Position numbers and translations under genes: made by a program
Shown here: positions 9,442-17,698 of the stretch, piece after piece
Layout of the letters: every line of letters begins with the position of its first letter
How positions within the stretch are numbered: the first letter of the stretch is position 1
Source: Bacillota bacterium
GTDB taxonomy: Bacteria > Bacillota > Clostridia > Tissierellales > Peptoniphilaceae
Length of the DNA stretch: 56,895 bases
Assembly: GCA_029003555.1 (NCBI GenBank)
Contig: JAQYCE010000075.1
Coordinates: 1-56,895 of the forward strand
Reading direction: 5' to 3'
The notes under the pieces: model-generated
What the model was told of the DNA's origin: nothing
Databases searched by the model: none
Seen by the model: the letters and a program-made list of their open reading frames with translations, nothing else

Positions 9442-10155
9442 CTATTTACCGGAAGTGACCCGGCGGAACATTTCCTGGTAGGCGTCTTCGATCTTGCCCA
9501 TGTCGCGGCGGAAACGGTCCTTGTCGAGTTTTTCGTTGGTCTCGGTGTCCCAGAACCGGCAGGTATCCGGGGAGATCTCATCGGCGAGTACAATGGTCCC
9601 GTCGGGGAGGCGGCCGAATTCCAGCTTGAAGTCGACCAGCTTGACATTGTGCTTGAGGAAGAATGCTTTCAGGGTCTCATTGACCTTGCGGGAGAGTTCT
9701 TCAATCCGGTCCAACTCTTCCTTGGTGGCCAGCTTGAGGGCCAGGACGTGGGACTTATTGATCAGGGGGTCATGGAGGTCGTCATTTTTCAGGGAGAACT
9801 CAAAGGTGGGTTCGTCAAAGTCGATGCCTTCTTCCACACCGTAGCGCTTGGCGAAGGAGCCGGCGGAGGTGTTGCGCATGATGACTTCAAGGGGAACAAT
9901 TTCAACCTTCTTGACGACGGTGTCGGTATCCGACAGTTCTTCGACAAAGTGGGTGGGGACGCCGACTTCTTCCAGGAGCTGCATGAGGATGTTGGTCATC
10001 CGGTTGTTGATGGAGCCCTTGCCGACGATGGTGCCCTTCTTGGCACCGTCACCGGCGGTGGCGTCATCCTTATAGGAGACGATCAGCTTGTCGTCTTCGT
10101 CCGTCAGGAATACCTTCTTTGCCTTGCCTTCGTAGAGTTGTTCTTTCTTTTCCAT
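9442..10155 (-). CDS. purC: SAICAR synthetase
   Basis: 237 aa; QLYEGKAKKVFLTDEDDKLIVSYKDDATAGDG...LVDFKLEFGR...LADEISPDTCRFWD. Confidence 0.97.
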   Translation of the reverse strand: MEKKEQLYEGKAKKVFLTDEDDKLIVSYKDDATAGDGAKKGTIVGKGSINNRMTNILMQLLEEVGVPTHFVEELSDTDTVVKKVEIVPLEVIMRNTSAGSFAKRYGVEEGIDFDEPTFEFSLKNDDLHDPLINKSHVLALKLATKEELDRIEELSRKVNETLKAFFLKHNVKLVDFKLEFGRLPDGTIVLADEISPDTCRFWDTETNEKLDKDRFRRDMGKIEDAYQEMFRRVTSGK

Positions 10156-10255
10156 AGGTCGATTCCAGTCCTTTCTCCCTTAGCGGGGCGGGTCATGGGC
10201 GGGAGATCCGTCCAGGCCGGCCTTCCTTGTACGATTTCCAGGAACTTCTATTGTA

Positions 10256-10750
10256 CTATTTATTGAGCTTTTCTTCCACCCTCTTGTTCTTTTCCAGGTT
10301 GGCCTGGTGGTCGGCCTTCCGGCGGGCCTTGAGCCGGTCGGCCAGGTCCTCATCCTCCAGGGCCAGGATCTGGCAGGCCAGGAGGGCGGCGTTCTTTCCG
10401 CCGTCGATGGCCACGGTAGCCACGGGGATGCCGGAGGGCATCATGACGGTGGAGAGGAGGGCATCCATCCCTTCCAGGCAGGCGGACTTGCAGGGGAGAC
10501 CGATGACGGGGAGGATGGTGTTGGCGGCGAGAGCGCCGGCCAGGTGGGCGGCCATGCCGGCCACCCCGATCAGGACCCCGAAGCCCTTTTCTTCAGCCGT
10601 CTGGGCGAATTCCTTGGCTTCTTCCGGGGACCGGTGGGCGGAGTAGACATGAGCCTCAAAGGGGACCTCCAGTTCCTCCAGGACCTTGGTGGCTTTTTCC
10701 ACAATGGGGAGGTCGGAGTCGGACCCCATGACGATAGCAACTTTTTTCAT
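10256..10750 (-). CDS. purE: N5-carboxyaminoimidazole ribonucleotide mutase (PurE)
   Basis: Start taken as MKKVAIVMGSDSDLPIVEKA (ATG at 10750); SAHRSPEEAKEF, GMAAHLAGALAANTILPVIGLP, DALLSTVMMPSGIPVATVAI. Confidence 0.95.
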   Translation of the reverse strand: MKKVAIVMGSDSDLPIVEKATKVLEELEVPFEAHVYSAHRSPEEAKEFAQTAEEKGFGVLIGVAGMAAHLAGALAANTILPVIGLPCKSACLEGMDALLSTVMMPSGIPVATVAIDGGKNAALLACQILALEDEDLADRLKARRKADHQANLEKNKRVEEKLNK

Positions 10751-10781
10751 GACACTTCCTTTCTGGATTTTCCGGTCCGGT

Positions 10782-11825
10782 TTAGAGGTCGTCGACCAGG
10801 GCGCCGGACTTGGCGTATGCGGTGGATCGGGCTTCAAAGAAGTCGGTCTTGATCATGTTGGCGTTGGAGTAGTTGGAGACCCACTTCATGGACTCGGGTT
10901 CCTCCCGGTGGCCCTCATAGATGGGCTCCAGGCCGATGTCCACAGCCCTTTGGTTGGCCAGGTATTTGATGTAGTCTTCCACCATGGACTCATTGAGCCC
11001 TTGGATGTCGTTGCCGATGACGTATTTGCCCCAGGCCATCTCCTGCTCAGCCCCTTCTTTGACCATGGCCTGATACTCGGCCTGGAGGTCTTCGGTGAAC
11101 ATGGAGGGTTCTTCTTTCCGCAGCTCGTTGATGATGTTGCGGAAGAGCCAGAGGTGGGTGTTTTCGTCCCGGTTGATGTAGCGGATCTGCTGGGCGGACC
11201 CGGTCATCCGGCCGTTGCGGGCCAGGTTGTAGAAGAACATGAAGCCGGAGTAGAAGTAGACCCCTTCCAGGATGTAGTTGGCCACGAGGACCCGGAGGAA
11301 GTTGTGGGGGGTCTTTTCCTCCTGGAAGGCATTGTAGATGTCGCCGATGTACTTGTTCCGCTTGGCCAGGAACTCATCGTCCCGGTAGAGGTAGAGGATC
11401 TCATCCCGCTTGTCGGGCTCGCAGATGGAGTCCAGCATGTAGGAATAGGACTGGGAGTGGATGCACTCCTGGTAGGTCTGGATGTGGAGGCAGAGGTTGA
11501 CCTCATTGGCCGTGATGTAGTCGGACACGTTGGGGAGGTTGGCCGACTGGATGGAGTCCAGGAAGATGAGGAAGGAGAGGACCTTGTCATAGGCCACCCG
11601 CTCTGCTTCCGGCAGGTTGGGGTACTGCTTCTTATCCTGGGCCAGATTGATCTCCTCCGGAATCCAGAAGTTGTTCATGGCCTGGCGGTACCAGTCCGAG
11701 GTCCACTCATACTTGAGGTTGTTGAAATCATTTAAGTTGGTCGTATCCCCATTGACCATCCGTCTGGCGGTCAGAGAGATGTCCCCATCGGGGTTATAGA
11801 GGGGCTTTTTATTGATCGTTTCCAT
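10782..11825 (-). CDS. nrdB: Class I ribonucleotide reductase, small (beta) subunit
   Basis: 347 aa; LDSIQ, ECIHSQSYSY (E..H and Tyr-radical position), RDENTHLWL metal-ligand motifs. Confidence 0.95.
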   Translation of the reverse strand: METINKKPLYNPDGDISLTARRMVNGDTTNLNDFNNLKYEWTSDWYRQAMNNFWIPEEINLAQDKKQYPNLPEAERVAYDKVLSFLIFLDSIQSANLPNVSDYITANEVNLCLHIQTYQECIHSQSYSYMLDSICEPDKRDEILYLYRDDEFLAKRNKYIGDIYNAFQEEKTPHNFLRVLVANYILEGVYFYSGFMFFYNLARNGRMTGSAQQIRYINRDENTHLWLFRNIINELRKEEPSMFTEDLQAEYQAMVKEGAEQEMAWGKYVIGNDIQGLNESMVEDYIKYLANQRAVDIGLEPIYEGHREEPESMKWVSNYSNANMIKTDFFEARSTAYAKSGALVDDL

Positions 11826-11947
11826 GAAAACTTCCTTTCTGTATGCAGGATGTAGAATGTGCGTTCATCGCTTCCATTATATACGATGTGGGAGAAATAG
11901 AGCAGGGGAAAGGGGGAAGGAAGTTAAATTCTAGGGAAAGAAAACAT

Positions 11948-11976
11948 TTGCACCATTTTATGATTTAGAATAAAAT
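11948..11976 (+). promoter_or_regulatory. Putative sigma-A promoter for the island gene at 12056
   Basis: TTGCAC - 17 bp - TAAAAT. Confidence 0.5.
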
Positions 11977-12055
11977 AAAACCAGAAAGGAGGAAATCGTT
12001 AGCAACATTGATGTAGAAAATTACTACTAATTACTAATTAAGAAAGGGGATCAAA

Positions 12056-12712
12056 ATGAAGAAAGCACTAGTGTTTTTGTTAGCTTTTGTCCTTGTATTA
12101 GTACCTGTAGTGAATGCTGAAAATATTACCGAATCAAATAAAGAAATGAATCCAAAAAATCAGAGTGAGTATGAATGGGTTGATAATTTGGGGTATGTCC
12201 ATCAATATTATAATATTGATGGAACACCGATAAAAATTCAGGACCTAGAATCAAATATACATTTTCCCACATCTACGCCTCAGCCTTTAAGGGGCCCAGT
12301 AACACAATTATAAAATGATGTCAGTTATTCCTCTGCTAGCATAATTCATGGGACTCGCATAAGAGTAACCCCATATGCAAAAGGCCCAGCAACTATTACT
12401 TATTTGGAATCAGTAACCACAAATAGTTCGTTCAGCATAGAATTAGCAGCTGAATTGAAAACAAAGATATTCAATATAGCATCTGCCAAATTACAGGTTA
12501 ATATGTCTAAATCTTCATCAATTTCTAAGAACTTTGCTACGAATTTTCCAGTCCCCAGTGGTAAATATGGAGCGGTTTTCTTTACGCCATATATTTGTAA
12601 AGTAAATGCAGTACATTATGATAGCAAAGGTGCTCCACATTCCTTTGTTGCTCGTTTCCCAAAAGTAATTAATCAATTTACGGATGGTTATTATGAACTT
12701 ATTACAAAGTAG
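12056..12712 (+). pseudogene. Secreted protein gene interrupted by one in-frame TAA (12311-12313)
   Basis: MKKALVFLLAFVLVLVPVVNA signal peptide; same frame continues past the TAA with NDVSYSSASIIHGTRIRVTPYAKGPATITYLESVTTNSSFSIELAAELKTKIF...ELITK to a TAG at 12712. Confidence 0.7.
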
Positions 12713-13508
12713 GAACATCAGATTATTTCTTTGTCTTCTTATGAGCTTTTTACTCGTATCATGCACTTCTTCCAAAGATCCTTCCACTTCCGGAGAGGTG
12801 AGTACGGAAAGCTTAGAAGACAAGGCCTCTGAATTGGTGGATGATGGTCAAAAATCAGCGACTACAAAAGGCTCTGCTACAACGATGGATGTTACCATAA
12901 TTGAACCATTTTCTCCGGAAGAAGAGGATCAATACTGGAAGGATGGCGGAACTCACTACCTCTTTGACCCGGAAGGGAAAAGGATTGATTTTGGTCACCT
13001 TCCCCTCCGGGAGATGACACACTACTTTGACGGCCAGGAGATTTTTTCTATTGAATCCTCATTGATGAAGCCCATCAGACTTACCCCATTCGCCATCATT
13101 CCGGAGGAGGGGGGAATCATTTTTAATCCTGATTTCTATCGCCATTCCGGCATAGCGATCGCCAGTATTTTTTCAGGAGAAAAGATTAAGGAAAAATATC
13201 AATCCTACCTGCCCATGGCGGAACAATTACAAATTGGAATGGATGTTGAACCTGTTGATGTGGAATATAAAAAACACATTGGAGAAAGCCTCACCTGCTT
13301 TTTTATTCCCATTGCCAACCACTTGGTATATGGAGAAAAAGAATCCTATATTTTACAAGCTAAGCCGATATCGATCAAAAATTATGATAAGTCTGTCATG
13401 AAGGCGCTTGAGAAATACGGCAATCCTGAGCAAACGCTTTATGAGCCGGTGGCCTATGGTCTCTTTGATTTTGTCTACTATCCAAAAGATAGGGTACCTG
13501 ATCGGTAA
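12684..13508 (+). CDS. Putative lipoprotein of unknown function
   Basis: Signal and lipobox LFLCLLMSFLLVSC followed by a Ser/Thr-rich linker; overlaps the 3' end of the preceding gene; true start may be the ATG at 12693. Confidence 0.75.
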   Translation: MVIMNLLQSRNIRLFLCLLMSFLLVSCTSSKDPSTSGEVSTESLEDKASELVDDGQKSATTKGSATTMDVTIIEPFSPEEEDQYWKDGGTHYLFDPEGKRIDFGHLPLREMTHYFDGQEIFSIESSLMKPIRLTPFAIIPEEGGIIFNPDFYRHSGIAIASIFSGEKIKEKYQSYLPMAEQLQIGMDVEPVDVEYKKHIGESLTCFFIPIANHLVYGEKESYILQAKPISIKNYDKSVMKALEKYGNPEQTLYEPVAYGLFDFVYYPKDRVPDR

Positions 13509-13559
13509 ATTACTTTGTTGGTTGATTCCGGAGAAGGGCCTTAGGAAAGGAGAATAGAT

Positions 13560-14380
13560 ATGAAAAGCATAAAAAAGTATTGGCCGGCCCTTTTCTTGAT
13601 TCTCGTGTTTGTCCTATTATTCATCTACCTTTTTACCTTTAAGGAGATCACCTATGAGGAGGACCGCAGTCTTCTCTTCGTCACCCTGCCCTCCCCACCC
13701 CAAGCCAAGATCATCACCGATAAAGAGGAGATTCAATCCATCATCGGCATTCTGAATGACTCCTCAAAATTCGGCCATGGCCTTAACGGCCGAGCCGGAT
13801 GGATCGGCCAGATCCGATACAAAGGGGTGACCTATATTATCAACAACAAGACCACAATTGAAGTGAATAGAGTGATGTATAAGCTGGCCGAGGAAAAGGG
13901 CGAAAAACTCTTTGAAATCTACCGGAAATCGCAGGCTGTGGAAGAGGACTTCGGCGACCAGGTATTGGAGCGATTCAATGAGGGGAAGAAGGGCGGAAGT
14001 TCAAATAGGAATACTGAACCCAATGATAAAAGTGATCAGCTTACACTAGAAATCGCAAATCCGAAAGATATTCGCCCTTCAACTAAAGAATTGCTTTTGG
14101 TTTTGGAGAATCAGAGTGATCATGATATCAGAGCTGGTGAAGCTTATGCGCTAAAGAGAAATAATCAGGGGGAGTGGACAGTAGTGGATAATCCCATCTC
14201 CTATGAGGACCTTGCTTATATTATTCGGCCCGGGGAAAGAAAGAATTCAAATGTCTGCTAAGTGTCGACCTCAAACCAGGAAGCTACCGGATTAAAAAGG
14301 ATTATTTTCTTGAAGGCAGTGATCCTAATCTTAATACCCAGGAAAAAAGCCTTTATGCGGAATTTGAAGTCAAAGAATAA
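13560..14380 (+). pseudogene. Membrane-anchored protein with C-terminal bacterial Ig-like domain, frameshifted near 14240-14245
   Basis: N-terminal TM helix; frame 0 ends ...IIRPGERKNSNVC* at 14261, while the -1 frame continues EFKCLLSVDLKPGSYRIKKDYFLEGSDPNLNTQEKSLYAEFEVKE* to 14380, completing the Ig-like domain. Confidence 0.7.
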
Positions 14381-14460
14381 TCTTCTATCCAAATATAGTC
14401 TGGCTGGTCGGTAAACTCGATGGCTGGCTGCTTTGGAAAGGGTCATGAATTAAATACCTC

Positions 14461-14509
14461 ATAATTTCATCTCATAGTCCAATATGACAGGACTATGAGG
14501 TGAAATTAT
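14461..14509. repeat. 20-bp near-perfect inverted repeat, 9-nt loop
   Basis: ATAATTTCATCTCATAGTCC aatatgaca GGACTATGAGGTGAAATTAT; one mismatch. Confidence 0.9.
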
Positions 14510-14760
14510 GATAAATACAACGAATATGATGCTTGAGTCATTAAAAGAATATGCTAATTCGAAAGCCAACTCTCAAGCATCGTTCAGTTGAGTATGCATT
14601 GTTCTACCATCACTTCATTCCGGGAGCCACCTATGAGATGACTCCGGTTTCTTGCCGTTCTTAGAAGGGCCAGGTCAAAGGGCGGGACCTTTATGATTAT
14701 GTGTTTTATTTGACCAAAGGGCCCCCTCATCTGGGGGAATTGGAGGAAAGGGGGGCAAGG
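14508..14760 (+). pseudogene. Degraded remnant resembling the C-terminus of an AbiEii-type nucleotidyltransferase toxin
   Basis: Fragment CRS*KGQVKGRDLYDYVFYLTKGPPHLGELEERGAR resembles the AbiEii C-terminal ...(W)KxRVKGRDxYDxxxYL... pattern, with TAG where Trp is expected; upstream frames broken. Confidence 0.45.
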
Positions 14761-14890
14761 CAAAGCCCCCTCAATCAGCGAAATCCAGGGGAAGGGGGGC
14801 CAAGCGGAGCCCCCTCATTCGGCGGAATGGCGATTTAAGGGGGAATCATTTTTCCCCCTCATGAGCCAAAATAGCCATTTAAGGAGGAAT
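14721..14890. repeat. 44-bp-period tandem hairpin repeat, array A (4 units)
   Basis: CCCCCTCAT-type unit starts at 14721, 14765, 14809 and 14853 (44 bp apart); each ends AAGGGGG or AAGGAGG. Confidence 0.85.
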
Positions 14891-14895
14891 AAAGA

Positions 14896-14924
14896 AGGAC
14901 CTCGCCTGCTGGCGAGGTCCTTTC
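14896..14924. terminator. Rho-independent terminator-like hairpin
   Basis: AGGACCTCGCC tgct GGCGAGGTCCT followed by TTTCT. Confidence 0.7.
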
Positions 14925-15051
14925 TATCTTGATTCATCTTTCCTACAGCTTGGCGGGCGGCAGCAGCGTCCGGCGGAGGGCCCTGCGGCCTCATGGCCCG
15001 GCGCCCCTGCGGAAGCCGTCGGCCACGCCGCCACCGCCACGCCCGCCCCTA

Positions 15052-17625
15052 TTACAGGGCGCAGGATTCACATTCTTCGACTTCCAGGGATTTGGACCGG
15101 ATGTAGTAGACGGTCTTGACGCCTTCGTGGTAGGCATCCAGGTAGAGGTTGAGGATTTCCCGGAAGGTGTAGTCGTTGGTGATGTAGAGGTTCATGGAGG
15201 TGGCCTGGTCGATGTGGCGGGTCCGGATGCCGGCCGACCGGATGAGCCAGGATTGGTCGAGCTGGTGGGCAGGCTTGTAGTAGACCAGGTTGTCCAGGCT
15301 GAGGTCGGGGGCGACCCGGGGGATGAGGCCGTTCTTCTTTTCGTCGTAGTAGAAGCGGTTCATGATGGGGTCGACACCCGGGGAGGTCCCGGCCACGATG
15401 GAGGTGGATGAAGTGGGGGCGACGGCCAGGAGGTAGCCGTTGCGGAGACCGTGGTCATGGACCTGGGCGGCCAGGGCGGTCCAGCGGTCGGAATGGTAGC
15501 CCCGATCGGTGAAGTAGGCGCCGGTATCCCAGTCAGAGCCCTTGAAGTAGGGGTAGGCTCCCTTATCCTTGGCGTTCTCCATGGAGGCCTTGATGGCATA
15601 GTAGTTGATGTCTTCGAAGACCCGGTCGACGAAGGTCAGGTGGTCTTCGGACTCCCAGAAGATGTGGTTGTTGGCCAGCATGTGGTGGTAGCCGGAGACG
15701 CCCAGGCCGATGGGCCGGTAGTTGGCATTATTGACCTTGGCGGCGGAGACGGGGAAGTAGTTCATCTCGATGACATTGTCCAGGGCCCTGACGGAGGCGG
15801 TGGTGACTTCCTCCATTTCGGCGGGGTCTTGGACATCGATCTTGCCCAGGTTAAGGGAGGCCAGGTTGCAGACCACGTAGTCCCCGGGGACCATCTTGGT
15901 CACGACGATGGGGTCGCCATCTTCCGTCACGATCTCCTCGGAAATGATGGTGGAGGGGGACATGTTTTGGGCGATCTCGGTGCAGAGGTTGGAGCAGTAG
16001 ATCATCCCCTTGTCCTTATTGGGGTTGGCCCGGTTGACGGCATCTCGGTTGAAGGCGAAGGGAGTCCCGGTTTCGACCAGGGAGCGGATGATGAGGCGGA
16101 CCATCTCTTTGATGGGGATCCAGCGCTTGGAAATCGACTCATCGGCCATGCAGTCCAGGTACTTTTGGGTCCATTCCTGGCCATAGGAGTCCTCCAGGGC
16201 GTAGCCCTTTTTGGTCAGGACCTCATGGGGGTCCAGGAGGCCCCACTGGCCTTCCATGTTGGTCTCCACCTGTTGCCAGAAGTAGTCGGGATAGCAGATG
16301 GCGGGGAAGATGTCGTGGGCCTTCATCCGGTCGTCCCCGTTGTTGGTCCGGATCTGGAGGAATTCCGGCACGTCCTTGTGCCAGACGTCCAGGTAGCAGG
16401 CGCAGGCGCCCTGGCGGACACCAAGCTGGTCGACGGCCACGGCCGTGTCATTGGCCAGGCGGACCCAGCGGATGACCCCGCCGGCAGCCCCTTTGAAGCC
16501 CCGGATGGTCGAGCCCTGGGCCCGAACCTTGCCGAAGTAGAGGCCCATGCCCCCGCCGAACTTGGACACGTTGGCGAAGTTGGAGATGGACTTGTAGATC
16601 CCCTGGAGGTCGTCCGGAACCGTATCGATAAAGCAGGAGGAGAGCTGGTGGAAGGGCTTGCGGGCATTGGAAAGGGTGGGGGTGGCCATGGTCACCTTGA
16701 GGGTGGACAGCATGTTGTAGAAGCGGTGGACCCAATCCATCCGCCCCTCTTTACTCTCCGGGATAGCCAGGAAGAGGGCGATCCCCAGGTACATCTCTTG
16801 GAGGTTTTCCAGGGGAAGGAGGTCGTGGGTCCGGACCACATACCGGCTGACCAGGAGGTCATAGCCCGAATAGTTGAGGAGGAGGTCCCGGTCCATGTCG
16901 ATCCATTGGGAAGCCCGGTTGAGTTCCTCCTCCGAATAGGTGGAAGAGATCTCATGGCAGTAGAGGTCCAGATCCTCCATGGTCCGGATCTTCTGGGCAA
17001 AGGTCAGGCCCTCAGCCTCGGTGGCTCCGGGGACCTTGCCCTGGTCGACCAGGGACTGCCAGTGGTCGGTCAAGTCCCGCTTGTAGGCCAGGTCATAGAA
17101 ATAGGAAGCGATGAATTCCCAACGGGTTCCTTCCTCATCGGTGAGTTCGATGGCCGCATGAGTCAGGGCCGAAAGCCGCTCCTCCACAGACCGGTCCGCC
17201 TTATAAAAGGACTCGAACTTGAGGAGGAGGCGGAAGAGGTCGTATTGGGGGTCGGTGTACCTGTCCTCGATGGCCAGGAAAATATCGTGGAGTTCGGGGA
17301 GCTCGGGGAAATAGGATTCCAGCTTGGACCGGGCGGACCGCTTCTTTCTCCGCTCCTCCCGGTAGAGGATGTAGCCCTTGGCCACAGTGAAGTATTCTTC
17401 CTCCATCAAGACCAGCTCCACCTTATCCTGGATGGCCTCCACGCTCAGGTGGCGGCTCCCATGGAAGCGGTCTTCGACCTGCTTGACTAAATCATCCAGG
17501 GCCTGGTCGGTGATGGGGACCTCATATTGGACAAAGGCCTTTTTCATGGCATTTCGGATCTTCTCCCTGGTATAGGGGACGACCCGGCCATCCCTCTTTT
17601 GTACGCTGATATCTTGTACGTTCAT
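15052..17625 (-). CDS. nrdA: Class I ribonucleoside-diphosphate reductase, large (alpha) subunit
   Basis: 857 aa; ATP-cone-like N-terminus VQKRDGRVVPYTREKIRNAM; NLCTEI, C-terminal CESCAL. Confidence 0.96.
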   Translation of the reverse strand: MNVQDISVQKRDGRVVPYTREKIRNAMKKAFVQYEVPITDQALDDLVKQVEDRFHGSRHLSVEAIQDKVELVLMEEEYFTVAKGYILYREERRKKRSARSKLESYFPELPELHDIFLAIEDRYTDPQYDLFRLLLKFESFYKADRSVEERLSALTHAAIELTDEEGTRWEFIASYFYDLAYKRDLTDHWQSLVDQGKVPGATEAEGLTFAQKIRTMEDLDLYCHEISSTYSEEELNRASQWIDMDRDLLLNYSGYDLLVSRYVVRTHDLLPLENLQEMYLGIALFLAIPESKEGRMDWVHRFYNMLSTLKVTMATPTLSNARKPFHQLSSCFIDTVPDDLQGIYKSISNFANVSKFGGGMGLYFGKVRAQGSTIRGFKGAAGGVIRWVRLANDTAVAVDQLGVRQGACACYLDVWHKDVPEFLQIRTNNGDDRMKAHDIFPAICYPDYFWQQVETNMEGQWGLLDPHEVLTKKGYALEDSYGQEWTQKYLDCMADESISKRWIPIKEMVRLIIRSLVETGTPFAFNRDAVNRANPNKDKGMIYCSNLCTEIAQNMSPSTIISEEIVTEDGDPIVVTKMVPGDYVVCNLASLNLGKIDVQDPAEMEEVTTASVRALDNVIEMNYFPVSAAKVNNANYRPIGLGVSGYHHMLANNHIFWESEDHLTFVDRVFEDINYYAIKASMENAKDKGAYPYFKGSDWDTGAYFTDRGYHSDRWTALAAQVHDHGLRNGYLLAVAPTSSTSIVAGTSPGVDPIMNRFYYDEKKNGLIPRVAPDLSLDNLVYYKPAHQLDQSWLIRSAGIRTRHIDQATSMNLYITNDYTFREILNLYLDAYHEGVKTVYYIRSKSLEVEECESCAL

Positions 17626-17698
17626 GGATACTCCTTCAATTACAGATTGGGGACAGGGGACAGGTTGGATAGGGCCGGAAGGGGCCGGTCAAAGGGAT

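Noticed and set aside
10156-11990. Looked for a purine riboswitch or NrdR boxes upstream of purE, purC or nrdB
   Set aside because: No recognisable purine riboswitch core or NrdR-box pair could be identified by eye.
12518-12823. 101-aa minus-strand ORF in the island
   Set aside because: Overlaps the clear plus-strand secreted/lipoprotein genes in antisense and shows no recognisable domain.
15451-17490. 679-aa plus-strand ORF opposite nrdA
   Set aside because: Antisense shadow of a clearly recognised nrdA; no signature motifs.
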